DNA of 64,000 bases from Colius striatus (taxonomy: Eukaryota > Chordata > Aves > Coliiformes > Coliidae): positions 139,480,671 through 139,544,670 of the forward strand of contig NC_084759.1 of NCBI RefSeq assembly GCF_028858725.1, in the 5' to 3' direction. Numbering within the stretch: the stretch's first letter is position 1; every line of letters starts with the position of its first letter. A program made the translations under genes and the position numbers. The notes beneath the pieces were generated by a model. The model had not been told where the DNA came from and searched no databases. It was given only the letters and a program-made list of their open reading frames with translations. Below are positions 38,523 through 52,000 of this stretch, piece after piece.

Positions 38523-41500
38523 TAAATCTTTCATGAGGTTACTTCAGTCATTTAATTCTGAATTTTCAGGTGCACTGTTTCTTTTTTAGCCTCTAAAAAG
38601 TTTCTCTGAAGTTGTGCCCATTCTACTTTTGAGCCAAGTTCAGGCACTCCTATAACTCCTTCTTATCACTCAGTATTCCCGCTACCCACCCCATAACAAG
38701 GCAGATAAATTGATATTAATGCATCATAAAGGAGGTCAAGGGTACATTACAGTGGTCTGATTTACCTGAATATGATCTTTCGGCTACTACCCTTCCACAG
38801 AAGGTCCTGTTAATCTCTGTGGGCGTACCATAAATTCTATGAGCATTGGCACATGTTTTTCCTTTCTTTACTAAATTTTATTGAATAAACAAGCCACCTA
38901 GAATTTCATGACCTTTTACGATATATTAAAAAAGGCATAAAATGTAACTATTTTTTAATGGATTGATACTCACTTGAAGTCAAGATCTTTGACTATGATT
39001 CTTGCAGAAACAAGAGTAGTGAACTTGTTTCTTCTGCTGCAATACACCTGATCCAAATCCTATGAAACCCAACAGACTTTTTTTCCTAACTTTTAGGATA
39101 TGGCTCATGTGGAGTTTAAGTACCTCACAAGGATTTCATTTATGCTTTTGAAAAATAAGCGAAATCACAAGTAGTGCCACCTCCTTTAAACCTGAATTTT
39201 CCCAGTGATAAAGAAGATTCATAGAGTGGACATTGAGTGAATAGAGCCTATCTGCAGTTTAACTCTCACAGGTGCAGAGAGTGATAGCAATGGCGTATAT
39301 TTCCTGAGGACTTTACCCTACAACAGCTAGAGGTAGCTTATCAGAATAAACTCTGATGGGACAAAGTTTCCATCTAGTAAGTCCATGCCAACCAGGAATT
39401 TCAACATCTCTTATAAAGAAGCAAACTTAATTTTTCACTTCTGCAATTTTGTGCAATAGTTTTAACAAAAGAGTAGTAGTTGGCTCCCTGTGTAAATTCC
39501 TTAGAGAATCAAAGTTCATTGTGTAACACTGGGAAGAAGGAAAATAGTATTGTATGTATTGCGATGTCTTTCTGCAGAATGGATGGTCATTAAAATGTAG
39601 CATCCAGGGGTTTTCTTAGAGTCTTTTATCAATTTGATTTACATATTGGCAATGGTGGAGGATTAGGACAGATTGTAATGAAACATAGATTAATTTCTTC
39701 ACTTCTGTCACAGCATCAATGCTTTAAATGTAGCATGCTTTATTAAAAATAACATGAGTACTGTTATTTTAACCGGAGCAGTAGCTAAATGTTCCAGTTT
39801 AGCTACATGCTTTAAAAGCATAAGATGAAAGTGAGACCTGTCACAACATCTAGAAGTGAATATATATGCTTAACTGTGCAATTGCATTAATGTCAATGAT
39901 GTGTGTATTGTGCACAAATTTAGACATGACCATAACTCATTGCAAGATTCAGGTTTATATTGGAGCAGTAGTAATTTTTTTTTTACTTTTACTACTAGTT
40001 TAACAAGCAATAAGAGAGAGTGGTGGGAAGATTCAAAGGTTATGCTCTATACATGCTGAGGCCTGATTATGTACCGCACAACCTACTGATAATTCCTGTT
40101 ACGTTTGTGGAAATACCTAAAAGAAACTGCAGAGTGATTTGAGTAGAAGGACTTCAGGTATTTATGAAAGGACCCTGTGTTGGTCTTACGGGACTTGGTA
40201 AGCTGAACTCCCATAGTGCTTAACTTCTTCCTTACAAGCTGTGGGTATTGACTTACACAATCTAGCAGTGTTGATTCTTGTGATCATGTTGCAAGTTCGT
40301 TGAAACTGGATGTTTTTTCTGAAATCCAGATCCTTCAGGCAGGTGTATTTGTGAGAACATCTTTTGATAATGCTTTGTGCTAACAGAGAGAAGAGAGTTA
40401 AAAAATGCAGCCGAGTACAGCATGACCCGAAGGTCAGCCCAACAGAACACATAGCACTGAGAAACATTGATCTCATTTAAAAAAATAGAAAGTTCATTAT
40501 AAATATTTTTACTTACATACTTTGCCTTTTCTAGACCTGGTTTTTTTTTTAATTGGTTTACTTTCTCAATGAGTTACTTTGGTTTTAGCTTGGGTCAAAG
40601 ATTTGGCAACTGTTTCCCCTCATTTTTATTTTAATTAGACTACCCCTGATTTTTATATTCTCTATTAAAAGAATATTTTAAAAGTGCAAATTCTGCAAGG
40701 CTTACTTTTCTGGTCAGTACAGAGTGCCCTCACATCACATTGCTCTTAATGGAAATTAATTGTATCACACCGTAGACCTTGGAGCAATTTTGTAGATATT
40801 AGATTCTTAGACATGTGCGATGTTTTATTATTGATTAAAGAATGAGAAGAAATCTCATGGCTTAAGACCTTGTGCTGGGATTTATGAATTACTTTTTTTC
40901 CTGTGTGACCCTTGGCAGGTCATTGAATCTGTCTTTCAGTTTCCCATCCGTGAAGCAGGGAATAACGATCATTTTCTGCTGCTGCTCTTTGTCCATCCTG
41001 CCTACTTAAATAGTTTGCTCTTTGGAACAGGTCTTGCTACTTGTTAGTGCAAAGAAATCTCATTCAGAGTTAGGATCCGGAGCTTTAATACAAATAATTA
41101 ATATCAGCATTATACAGTCAAAGGTATTACATTCAAGATGCATTTGGCCTGAGGCCCACATAGTTCTTAAAATGATGGATTTTTAATTGATTATTTGGAA
41201 TGAGACCTTTTCTCAGACTAGCTAAATTGCTGAAGACCCACGCACACTAGCTATATTTAGAGGCGAGGAGGTGGCAGAGTAATTCTTAAAGTGTTCTGTT
41301 TCTAATAACCCAGGTGAGTGACAGTCTGTGAGTGCTGCCTCTTTTAAAACAAACATGACTCACAGCCCCCAGGCAGCAAGCATGTGCAGGTTAGAAATTG
41401 TATTGAACTGTCCACATTCAAGAAACAATGAAATACAGCCGTAATCATAAACACTGAATTTAATATTTTCAGATTAGTACAAGAGGGCAGGCATACTAGT

Positions 41501-44500
41501 GGCTTGGCATCTACAACAGGAAAACGCAAAGAGGCTGTGTAAAATTGGGGGTGAAGGTTTAAGGTGAGTCTGGAGTAAACAAGGCAATATTTTTGGCTCA
41601 CAGCACAGCCTGATACTTTTGGAAAGCAGAAGTGTAACTGGGGAATCAGGCATTGTTATGAATTCTGCAGAAACTATATCTTTACAGGAATAAGGTTCTC
41701 TCAGGTGTCCAAATCAAAGGCAAAATGTAAATGGCCTTTTAGATGCATTGATATTCTCATTGAAACAGATCACCACACATACAGCTGTTTCCCAAGTGTT
41801 TCCCAAACAGTTGCTAGTGCCCATGGTGAAACTAAGCTATGTCCTTAGAAACTGACAGGGAGATGCAAGAGAGGAATGAGTCTCATCCTAGCCTTTCACA
41901 TCTCTGGCCAGAGCTAAAAATAAGCATCAAAACAAGGAGAGGCTGGTTTCCCAGTGAGAGAAGAATACTGCTGTCTTCTTGAAAGACGCTTTATGTCACT
42001 TGTGCTTCTGGGGACAATAGGCACAAGCGGTTCTTGTTTTGTGTCCTAAGCTTCCCACTGACCTTGGCATCCAGCCATGTTGCACTGTTTTCTGTGAGAT
42101 TACCCAAGGCAAACTCATCTCTGGGAACTAAAGACAGTATTGCCAGGAACTCACCACTAATGCAACAACTTCCTTCCATCACAAGCTGCAAAGTTAAAAG
42201 CATACTTTGGTCTTAACTGCAAAACCAATGTGCAGCCAGGCCCTGGAATAGTTGCATCTTTGTTCCAGCAGATTCTCATTAAAGTTAATAGCTACATGAA
42301 AAATGAAGCCAGTTCTAACTACTGAACTTCTTAAGGTAGTGTCACTTGAAATTAGATATGATCCTTCTTCCCTCAAATCATTGCCTCTTTTTAATAGTTC
42401 CCATGTTTCATTTTCAAGAATTGGCACTCAGTGACCACAAAGTGATGTTTTTGTGTGTTTACCAGTTAGTGAAACAGCACAGAAAACAAGTTAGGTCGAA
42501 ACCACAATGCAGAGACTTCGGTTCAGAATTTCCTCACCTCCTTGCTTCCTTTAGAAGCAAACACAGTGTTGATTTTGTATTTGCCCCCTAGTTCCATTTC
42601 TCATCACTGAACCCAGTGACAGGCAAGAGTTAGGTGTAATATCTGCTTAACAGCAAGTGCACACCCAGCTCTGCTACTCCTGATGAAAGATCCTCATGCC
42701 AAAGAGTCGGGAAACATTATTCAGATCTGCACCAGGTTAGGAATCTCTGCATTTTAAAACATCTCCTCCATGTGGACTTGAGGAAGCCTGACAGCCCTGG
42801 AAAATAAAGACCCAGGACTGTATAGCAAGGAGTTAGTTGTAGAAGTTGCTCAGTGTCCTCCCGCCTGTCTGTAAATGTTCCTTGCACTCTGACTCACTTT
42901 ACTAGGTGGTGTCTTACGTAATCCTTTGTAAGATTTATGTGTGTAAATAACTGCACAACACATATATAATCTCTTCAATCAATGTAAATAGGCTGCCAAG
43001 CTCTGAAACTAGATATAAGGTTCAGCTGATTTCTGGGAGTGTTGTGCAAGCTGAGATCAGCTTAATCAAAGTATGGGAAGACTGAGAATTAGCAATATAT
43101 ACAACATGTAATGCTTTACATAATGTTTCTTTAACTGGCAGTGTATCATTCAAGTTATTGCCTAAGATTTAGATTCTGTTCTACTTTCACAAGTTCCTTT
43201 ATTTCCACACCACTACAGTTAACTATTTATTTGCGGCTAATCAGATTGAACTGCTCATTGTCTTTGTTAGTTTGGGCTGGTCAGTTTAGAGTTGCTAAAT
43301 ATCTCAAGTATAAAATTTAATGTCTTTTCCAATCATTTGTTCCTCAAAATTAATGATTCTATATATAATGTTTATTGTCTGAGTAAATATCCAGTCCATT
43401 TTTGTATGTTGTCAAGTTCTTTGCATCCAAGATAAATTAATTTCAAAGTCCAATTATGTGCTGGGTAAAAAGGTATTTTTTTTTCCAGTTTGGATTTTAT
43501 TCTTTCTAATGGCATTGAATTGAATTTTTCTTCTGATTGTGTAGCATGAGACAGTGAGAAAATAAGATCCCTATATCTTAGTTAGTGATACACACTTCTG
43601 AGATTATCTGTTTTATAAAAGACAGTCTAATTATCCTTATTTAAATAAGAGACAACAGTTTCAGGGATAAATGCAGTGATTAGCAGATGAATCATACTTA
43701 CATATCAAGTTAATATTGTCAGGATTTTTTCTTCCTTAATATTTGCTTAATATTTGTCTCTACCACCTTCCAAGAAAGGCTTTACATCTGCTCCCTGTGA
43801 TTTTCACTTTACCTTCTGTAGTAAACTCATCTCTTTAAACCACACTGTCTCTAAAGCCCAATAGAAACAGTGGAAGATGCCTATTGATTTCAAAAAGATT
43901 GTAGTCAGATCGTGGTGAAGTGCAGTATTAAAGGAACAGGTTTGGGGTTTTTTTTCCCCCCACTTCTTCTAACTCAACCTGAGAGAATTTTTCATGCTTT
44001 CCAGGCTACTTCAGTCTCTCTACCTAGGATTTAGGGGTTTTTAATATATGTAGGAAAAGTGTAACTTGCAAGGTGACTATTTTCTCCTAAACCTGGGATT
44101 CTTTTAGTGCCTGTTTATTCCTTTTATGTTTTTACTTAAGAGATTGTTGCTCCAAGTCATAACTTGCCTACAAGAATAAACTTGCTTCATTTGTCTGCCC
44201 CTATCATATAGGACTTTTCTCCTGAAATCATCTCATATAAGCCATTAGTGTAATCCGATCAACTCTTGAGGAAACTGATAAGTCAACAGTAATCTAAACC
44301 CCAGCCTCCCTTCAAGTGCCATCCTATGTCAAAGGTCTTTGGAGTTCATGCCATTCTGAGTAATGAGCTCTGCCCTGGAAGGATGGAGAAAATACAAGTT
44401 GATAGCTGATGAATATTTGAGCCTCTTTCTTGTTCTGAGCAGAGTTGTGATTTCCTACATTTCAGTAAAATACTTAAAAGCTAATTTAGTCAGTGTGTTG

Positions 44501-44938
44501 GTGGTGATTAGATGTGGATGCTTGACCACTAAAAACTGAACTGGCAAGCTACACGCTCCTTTCTCCTTAAAGTCACTTAAGAGAAGGGGAAATGATTATC
44601 TAGAGTGAGCTGTCAACCTTTATGCCAGCTTTCCTCCTGATATGATTTATAAAACAGCTAAGATAACCTCTTGGGGGGAGCTTTGCAATGGAAATAGCAA
44701 GTGATTCTTATTCTAATGAACATAACACTGTCACAAGTTTAAAGTTCAAATCTGAGGTACGAAGGTTTTGGGGAAAAAAAGAGCCCGTAAAATATGAATG
44801 TGACAGCATATGTGTTCCTTGCCTGCACAGTGTATGAAACAGGAGAAATAGGCAAACTTTATTTTCCTAATGAGGTTTAAAATATTTTCCAGCCTTTATC
44901 AGGCAGAAGTTCCTTAATACTCGTCATTTTTTGTTGCC

Positions 44939-44967
44939 TTTTTTTTTCTTTTTTTTTTTTTTTTTTT
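44939..44967 (+). repeat. Poly(T) tract, 29 bases with one C
   Basis: The run is interrupted only by C at 44948 and is followed by GCTTCAG. It could serve as the pyrimidine tract of a splice acceptor or pair with the poly(A) run at 45219. Confidence 0.95.
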
Positions 44968-45214
44968 GCTTCAGTCTTCCTGGCTGAGACGAGGCATTTT
45001 TCTCAGAGCAAGTTGTGCACCCTTTGGTCCTTCAGCATTGCAAAATGTACTGTCACAATTGGCACTCATTAAATAAGTCTTTGTTGGTAGCTGCAGCCAA
45101 CAGGCAGAAGTCTGAATGGACTACAGGAACTGAAATTACTGGAAGAGGCTTATCCTGACCAGCATTTAGAAACACCAACTGAGGAATTATTGGAGAACTT
45201 ATTTCTTCCTATTC

Positions 45215-45218
<4 letters not shown>

Positions 45219-45249
<31 letters not shown>
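45219..45249 (+). repeat. Poly(A) tract, 31 bases
   Basis: An uninterrupted run of 31 A residues is followed by CACAAAAAAAC. It lies about 250 bases after a 29-base T tract (44939-44967), so the two could pair as an inverted repeat. No retrogene or SINE body is recognised next to it. Confidence 0.95.
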
Positions 45250-45250
<1 letters not shown>

Positions 45251-48200
45251 ACAAAAAAACAAGGAAAAGAATCCCATTACTGGGTGTCTGACAGCTTTCA
45301 CTGATATCTAGCTTACTTAAGAGCTGCTTTAAAAATAAAACCAGACCTTGTTTTCTAGAAACTTACATGCAAAACAAAGCAAAGAACAAAATTAGAAAGT
45401 TTATAAATCAATGGCAGGTTAACCTGCCCCTGAACTTACCCAGCATATTTCTTATGATGAGAGCTGTATGAATGCAATTTAGATAGTCAGTGAACCATAG
45501 TATCTGCAGGTTTGCTGAGGCTTAGAGTTATCAGTATCTGGCCGGTATCTTTTAATCTCAAGGCTAGAGTTGCACTAGATCCTTGCTATCCCCTGAAGTA
45601 GAAAGTCATCTGAGTAGAAAAGAATAGTGAGCTAAATAACAAAGATGTGAAAACACTTACAGTAATTCTACTTATTAACCTCACTTTGTGGAGGTATAGC
45701 TCACTTTGGAGCCTTATCTTATGTAGGAGGCTCACATATTGTACCAGCTTCTGGGTGCACAGCTCGGCTGGGAATAGTGTGGTGGTGTCTCATGGGGTTC
45801 AGGAATTCTGTGTAGGTCTCTTCTTCAGTGGCCCAGCCACCTTCATCTTAGTACAAAAGGAAACAACATGAATGTGGCAAACTCTTGTTCGGAGGAAGCG
45901 TGCAAGTTTTTAGTGGATTATCAGTGGAATGCTTATGAGCTGGAAGCAATATTGAATGTTTCAGAAGCAAACAAAAAAACCACCTTTCTACTGGTTTGAG
46001 ATATTTTATATGAGCTGTAGGTAGGAATACATGCTGCTGCTATGCACTTGCTTGCTGTGAAGTCATGCTATTATGAAGTTCCGTAATTTGCAACATTATT
46101 AATTTGATCCCACTTACTTCTCACAGAAGAGATGAGTACTTGCAAAAAGGTACTGGATAGATTGAAAATCTAAAGAGTTAGAAAAGAGAAAGCGTAGAGG
46201 TAAGTTATGTTTTCCACTGTGGCATGTGATTGCATCTCACTTTACTGTGTTGTGAAAAACAGAATATAGTCCAAAATACTTTCAGAAAACAAAAAATGTG
46301 CATAGGCAGTATTTTCTTGAGCCTTATCTGCTTAAATAACTATCTGGCAAGGCAGGTGGTAGAGAAAAGAAAGCTGAATCTCCGGGAAATCTCAACATCC
46401 CCTTTGAATTTTTGGAATTAAAAAAAGGAAAAATGAACAGATATTATGATGCCTCAGCTGTTCCAAAATGACAGACATTAGGAGATTTGTATTTACTCTG
46501 GAACCTTGCTGCATGTGGAACTCACCTGGCATTCAGGGAGCAGCAGCCAAGTGACAAGTAACCAGTCCCTCTGTTGCACAGAATGCATACTGAGTAGGGA
46601 CAGTGTAGCCTGAAACTTCTTTCCACAATAATGTCTCTTAAGATAGAGTCAGAGCAGATATGGATTAAGGAATATAATGGCTCAGGGTGACAGTTTGGTG
46701 AAAAAATCCGCAAAACACTGGAAATTCTTTCTTTTTGTTCTTCAGCAAAGTTTAAATTTCCACAGGGGAAATAAAATCAGTAATTCTCGATAAATATAAA
46801 GCTTACTAGCAAAAAACCTTGAAGGTAATAAATATAATCAACGCCTCTGTTTTCTGTTAGCAGGTGTCTAAAGCCCTGTTGGGTCTCTTACTGGCACAGA
46901 GAGATGCTAAATGCAGTATTTTGCCACTATCATGGGATGATTTATCTGTGGAATATCATTTTTATGCAGCTGTTATACCTGAAGTGGTAAATAGTCTTTG
47001 TCTGTGCTCCAAAATTGTGCCACTTTAAATATACCACCGTAGTTAAAGTGATACAACCCATTGGTTGTTGTTACAGCCCTGTAAAACAGCATTCAGTCAT
47101 GTAGTGATATCTGTGGTGATTTTGTACTGCGTTGCACACTGAAGTTTTTATTGATGTTATGGTAACAGCTAAATGAAAAAAGGCAACCAAAAGTGTTATA
47201 CTGGGAAAGGTCTAGAGTGCAGATAAACCTCAAATCTGAAAGACTGTGAGCATTTTCGGGTACAAACGTTTTCCTGTGACTAAGGGTAATGGTAGCATGT
47301 TACAGACTTTATTAAATATCATTAACAATAACAAGACTGTGGCAAAAATATTTCACTGAGATGGGAAAATACAAGGTTTCTGGCAGTAGCATCATCAGTC
47401 TTACCACTGAGCACAGAAGAATTTGTCAGGATCCAACTCATGTGCAGAACGAGACCATTTTATGTTTGCTATCAGAAGTCAGTGTCATCATCTTATGAAG
47501 CTGCTCCTGAGAACTGAATCGAAGTCTGTGCTATTATAAAAAATTGCTAAATATGTTGCAATATATGGAGTATAGTATTTGTTTTCTGATTTCAAATGGA
47601 CAGTGAAATTCTGAGCAATTCTGCCAAGGGTTTCTGATAAGAATTACAGCTGGGTAAGGCTTATTTTAGTGCCTGATTTTGGAAAAATCAGATTCACTGA
47701 AAATAATTGCTTTTTTGCAAGGCAAAGCAACTTACAAAACATCTGCTTGGAAAAATGATGTGGGTTCAGGACAGAAGTTATTCTCCCAACATGACAGACA
47801 TCAGCAGAATGCTTGATATTAGTGAAAAAAGGTTTTTAAACAGTATGCCCCACACATCAAGCCCATGATCTGATTGTCACACTGATGGACATTTTGAAAA
47901 AGCTTCATTTTTTTGCCCTTCCTGTTAAACTTGTAATGGCTTTGATTTAATCCTTATGTAACTAGAGTCATTATTTGTGATCTTCATTTCTGCTCTGATC
48001 TTATTTAGGGATCTTCATTTTTATATTTGGCCCTGCTGTTGATTTGCAAGAGAGCCACAAAATCTCCGTATCATAATTGACCCTTCTCTAGTGCAGCAAA
48101 TAACATTCCCAGTCTACCTGACAGAAATGTATCAGGCTTAATTAGCAACAGACACCGTTTTCAATAGTGATATTTTGTGAAAATTGTGGCTCTTGAAGAC

Positions 48201-48970
48201 TATCAGGTTGAGTCTCTGGATACATGTTCACACTTAAAAATTCACAAACAAGTTGTTGAAAAACAGTGCTCTGATAAGATGCATTTTAAACACACTACTG
48301 TATATCATAATGAATATATTAATGGCTACTTTCATACACATATTCTGAAATCAAACTCTTTCCCTTATTCAATGCCAACTCTTAGTTGATATATTCCATT
48401 TTCTCTCACAGAGGAGGGCAAATTCTGGCAGACCTACTGAGGAGTACCTGCAAAATCCAGAGGTGAAACAGACTGGACTATGAGATGAAGGAAGTTTTAA
48501 AACTTGTGATTCAAGATTAAAACTGCTCAGAATTTTAAAACTCCGTGAAAGTATGCTTGTTTGACTACCAACATCTTTCACTTTGAAAAATATGTATTAT
48601 GACTCCTTCACCAAACTAGAAGGAGCAGACACTTGCACAGCTCATACAAGTGTTATACAGCTATTTTCATGATGGATCTTTTGCGTACTGACCTAATTTC
48701 AACTGGTGTCAACTCAACACAACATTGTAAACTTCTTTGGATAGTTAGAAAACGTTCCTCTGAAGTATGTGATTAAATGTGAGCTGCAAGCACTGTGTTG
48801 GAGATCATTTTACAAATGTAACATCTCTGCAGTAGGACTATAGAACTATGCTACGTTTTTGTTCCGTCAGCTACTTGAATCTTAACAGTTACTTGTAATC
48901 AATTTAAACATCTCCCTGACGTTTTTATTCATCAGAAAGTGTGATTCTTTTCTCTTGGAAAGAGCCAGAC

Positions 48971-49021
48971 CAAGTTAACTCCGTCAACTTTGAGAGCAAG
49001 TAAACTCTGTCAACTTTAAGT
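48971..49021 (+). repeat. 26-base tandem duplication
   Basis: Two diverged adjacent copies of a unit like CAAGTTAACTCCGTCAACTT (48971-48996 and 48997-49021). It is a local duplication of no known function. Confidence 0.7.
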
Positions 49022-52000
49022 AAATGTAAAATCCAATTTGAATTTGGTGTTTATTTTGTAGTAGTGAGGTGTGATAATCTGAAAGACATAAACTCAATGC
49101 AAGTCTTTCATGGAACATGAACTTTAAATTACAGAAAGACACTGGAACCAAAGGTGCTATCCTCATCCCTTGAAACATTTGCCAAATATGCCAAATATCT
49201 GTCTGTGCTAAGCAACTGCTTATTCCTCTGAAATCTAAGTTTATATGCCATGGAAGGACTGTTAGATTTGTAGCACCAGCATCTTCAGAAGATTCCTGTT
49301 GCACAGAGCATACTTCATCCCCTCCCTGTACTTAAGCATGTGCCTGACTGCAGGAAGCAACAATATATAATTTTGCTGGGTTTAGTGCTTCTGGCTATCA
49401 GAAGGCTTTGGGCACTGGAACACAGAGGAGGAATACACCATTTCCCAACAGTCCTAGCTAGCCCCTGTGCAGGCTGCAGTGTGGAGAGGAGTAAATAAAA
49501 TAATATTGCAACTTCATGGAGTTAGGTAGTATTTCAAAATTGTGTTTGTGGCAGCTTTGGAAGAATATGCAAACATTTTTAAGTTCTTGTCAGTGGAAAC
49601 ATCCATGCTAGTGTATTCCAGTTGTTTTCTTGAGGGACCCAGCCCTGGTAAATAGTTAGAGATCTAGGCTATAGAGCATCTGTCACTCTTGGCTTGAAGG
49701 TAGTCCAGGCAGCAGGTTGCCATGGGAGTGGCAGATAGCAAGACCAGGAAAGTTTCTGGCCTGAAAAACATTAATCTGATGGATTTTTGCTACTCTGGAC
49801 CCATGCAGTGTATTGTTCAGTTTTTAAAGAACTGGCAATACTAAGAAAAATTCTCAGCAGTTTCTGGTTTTTTACAGCTTTCTTTACCTCTCCATCCCCC
49901 TCAAATAAAAGGCAGTAAACAATAGAAAGGTAAAATGAAGGAGAAGGTAGTGATAACAAAAAGGAGTCTGAAAACAGGAGAGGAATAATGACATAGAAAT
50001 CTCTGTTCAAGCTGCTCTCTGCAGAGGAATAATAAGAGTGTACTAGGGTAGAAATAAAGTAAATAAAGGCCAGGTTAAATTTGAGATAAGTAAAAATAGC
50101 ATTAGGGTGGGGAAATGGAGACAATAGGGTGAAAATTAAAGCAAAAGAAGAAAGGTGGAGACTGAAAGGAAAAGGTTGAAGCCATCCTGATTTCCTTAGC
50201 TTAGCACTGGAGGTGAGTAGTAATCTACTGCTTTCACTCTACGCTTTGCAAATAAAAATTAAAGCTGAGTTTTACAGAAACTTATTCCATGGCAACTAAC
50301 CCCAGAATAAATAAACAACTCACACTTTGAGATTATTAACAAAATTTATTTTTGTATTAAAGACTATTCCCAATCCATGAGGAAAAAATAAAGGACTAAC
50401 AGATTTGCACAGGTTGTCTGAAGTTTAACACTTACTGGTTTTAAACTAATTGTCTCAGAATGTTAACTGTTTGTGGTGTTTTTTTGGGGAAAGGGGACTG
50501 AAGCGAATTGTATATAGTAGATAGATACCATGGTAGTAAAAACTAAATCTTCATTAAGTCTTTGCAAAGTGTTGACGTATCAATTCCTTTTACACGTGTG
50601 CAAACTGATTTCATGGGCCACTTCCAGGCTTTTTTCTGTTACAACTGGAGATCTTCTCTCCAAAATTCATGCTCACTGTTACATATGGAGAAAGGTAAGC
50701 ATTTTGGTGACACAGCTGTATCATTGTTAAACAGCATAGCTCTTGTGGTCCCATTGTACATTACTTGGCACGTAGGCTTCTCCACCATTCCAGTTCAGCC
50801 AGAGGAACTAGATGAGGAACTGAGTGTCCCTTTGTTTTTCTTTTCCTGTCAGATCCTGATGTGATAACCAAAACCTGGTAGGCATTCCTCCACCTTCATC
50901 TGTTCTGCCACAACTATAATTATTTGATGTACATCTCAGAGATTTCATATCTAAGATCTTCAAAAAGTCTGTCAAAGAGAAAGCAGTAGGAAGAAGAGCT
51001 GAAGAACTCAAATGCAGTTTTAGGTCAATGCATAGTATGAATGTGACAAAACTTTACTAATTTACAAATGCTTATGTATCTGATTGTAAAATGTGAACAC
51101 CTAGTCCTTAATGTATGTCATTATTATTCCCTCTCTGTCTTTTTGAGTTTAGTCTTTCTTCCTGTAACAATATCAGTTACTTTTCAATAGTGTCTTACAT
51201 CACATTCTTTCTCATCTCTTTTTCAGTACTACTCTTTTCTCTGCTAAATCATCAAAGATCTTTTTTTCTTTTACCTATTGTGGCAGAGTCTGTAAACACA
51301 ATCTTATAAAGAGAATTTCTAAGTGTAAGCGTTTGTGATGCGTTTGCACTAAAAGCTTTGAATTGCTATCTTTGATAAAGCTATTTGGCCTAATTATATT
51401 GTTTTAGAATGACATATTCAAGTACACCTCTGAAAAAAAAAATTTTCAAAATGTAGTGTATTGCTTGTCTCAAAATGGGTGAGGATTACTTTTGAATACT
51501 GTGTAGTCTGTGTAAACAATTGCATATCTATCCTGAAATCCACACACCAGCCATTGAGTGAAATTTAAAGTCCACTATTTAAAGATCCAAACTCCTAACA
51601 TTAAAGATGTGTTAATGATAATGATTCTGTTTTTTCATTCTCTTAAATTGCTTCTGTGCTTTGAAGACTGCACAGACAGATACTAAGGCACAACTTGTAT
51701 TGAATATGACAAGCATTCTGTGTGAGCACTGAATAGCAAGTGCAACAACCATGGATGGTTGTGGTATTTTTTTAAGCAGGAATTGAAAACAGTATTTCCA
51801 AATATAAATTCAGATCTCATAGACTGGAATTTAGGTGAGAGTAACTACATCTTTTGAAATTCAGTGATGTCTTTAAACTGCCATAAGTAGTCAGGAAAAA
51901 GGGTGTTCAACTCATCAAATAGTAGAGGCCCAAGAGTACAGCCAGTCATAAAGTTACACAATGTATTGATCTCTGCATTTGATGTATGGGCAGACCTTCT

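Noticed and set aside
50562-50695. Possible exon ending in GAAAG|GTAAGC
   Set aside because: The donor is good but no convincing acceptor defines the other end. The open frames on either side have no protein-like signature.
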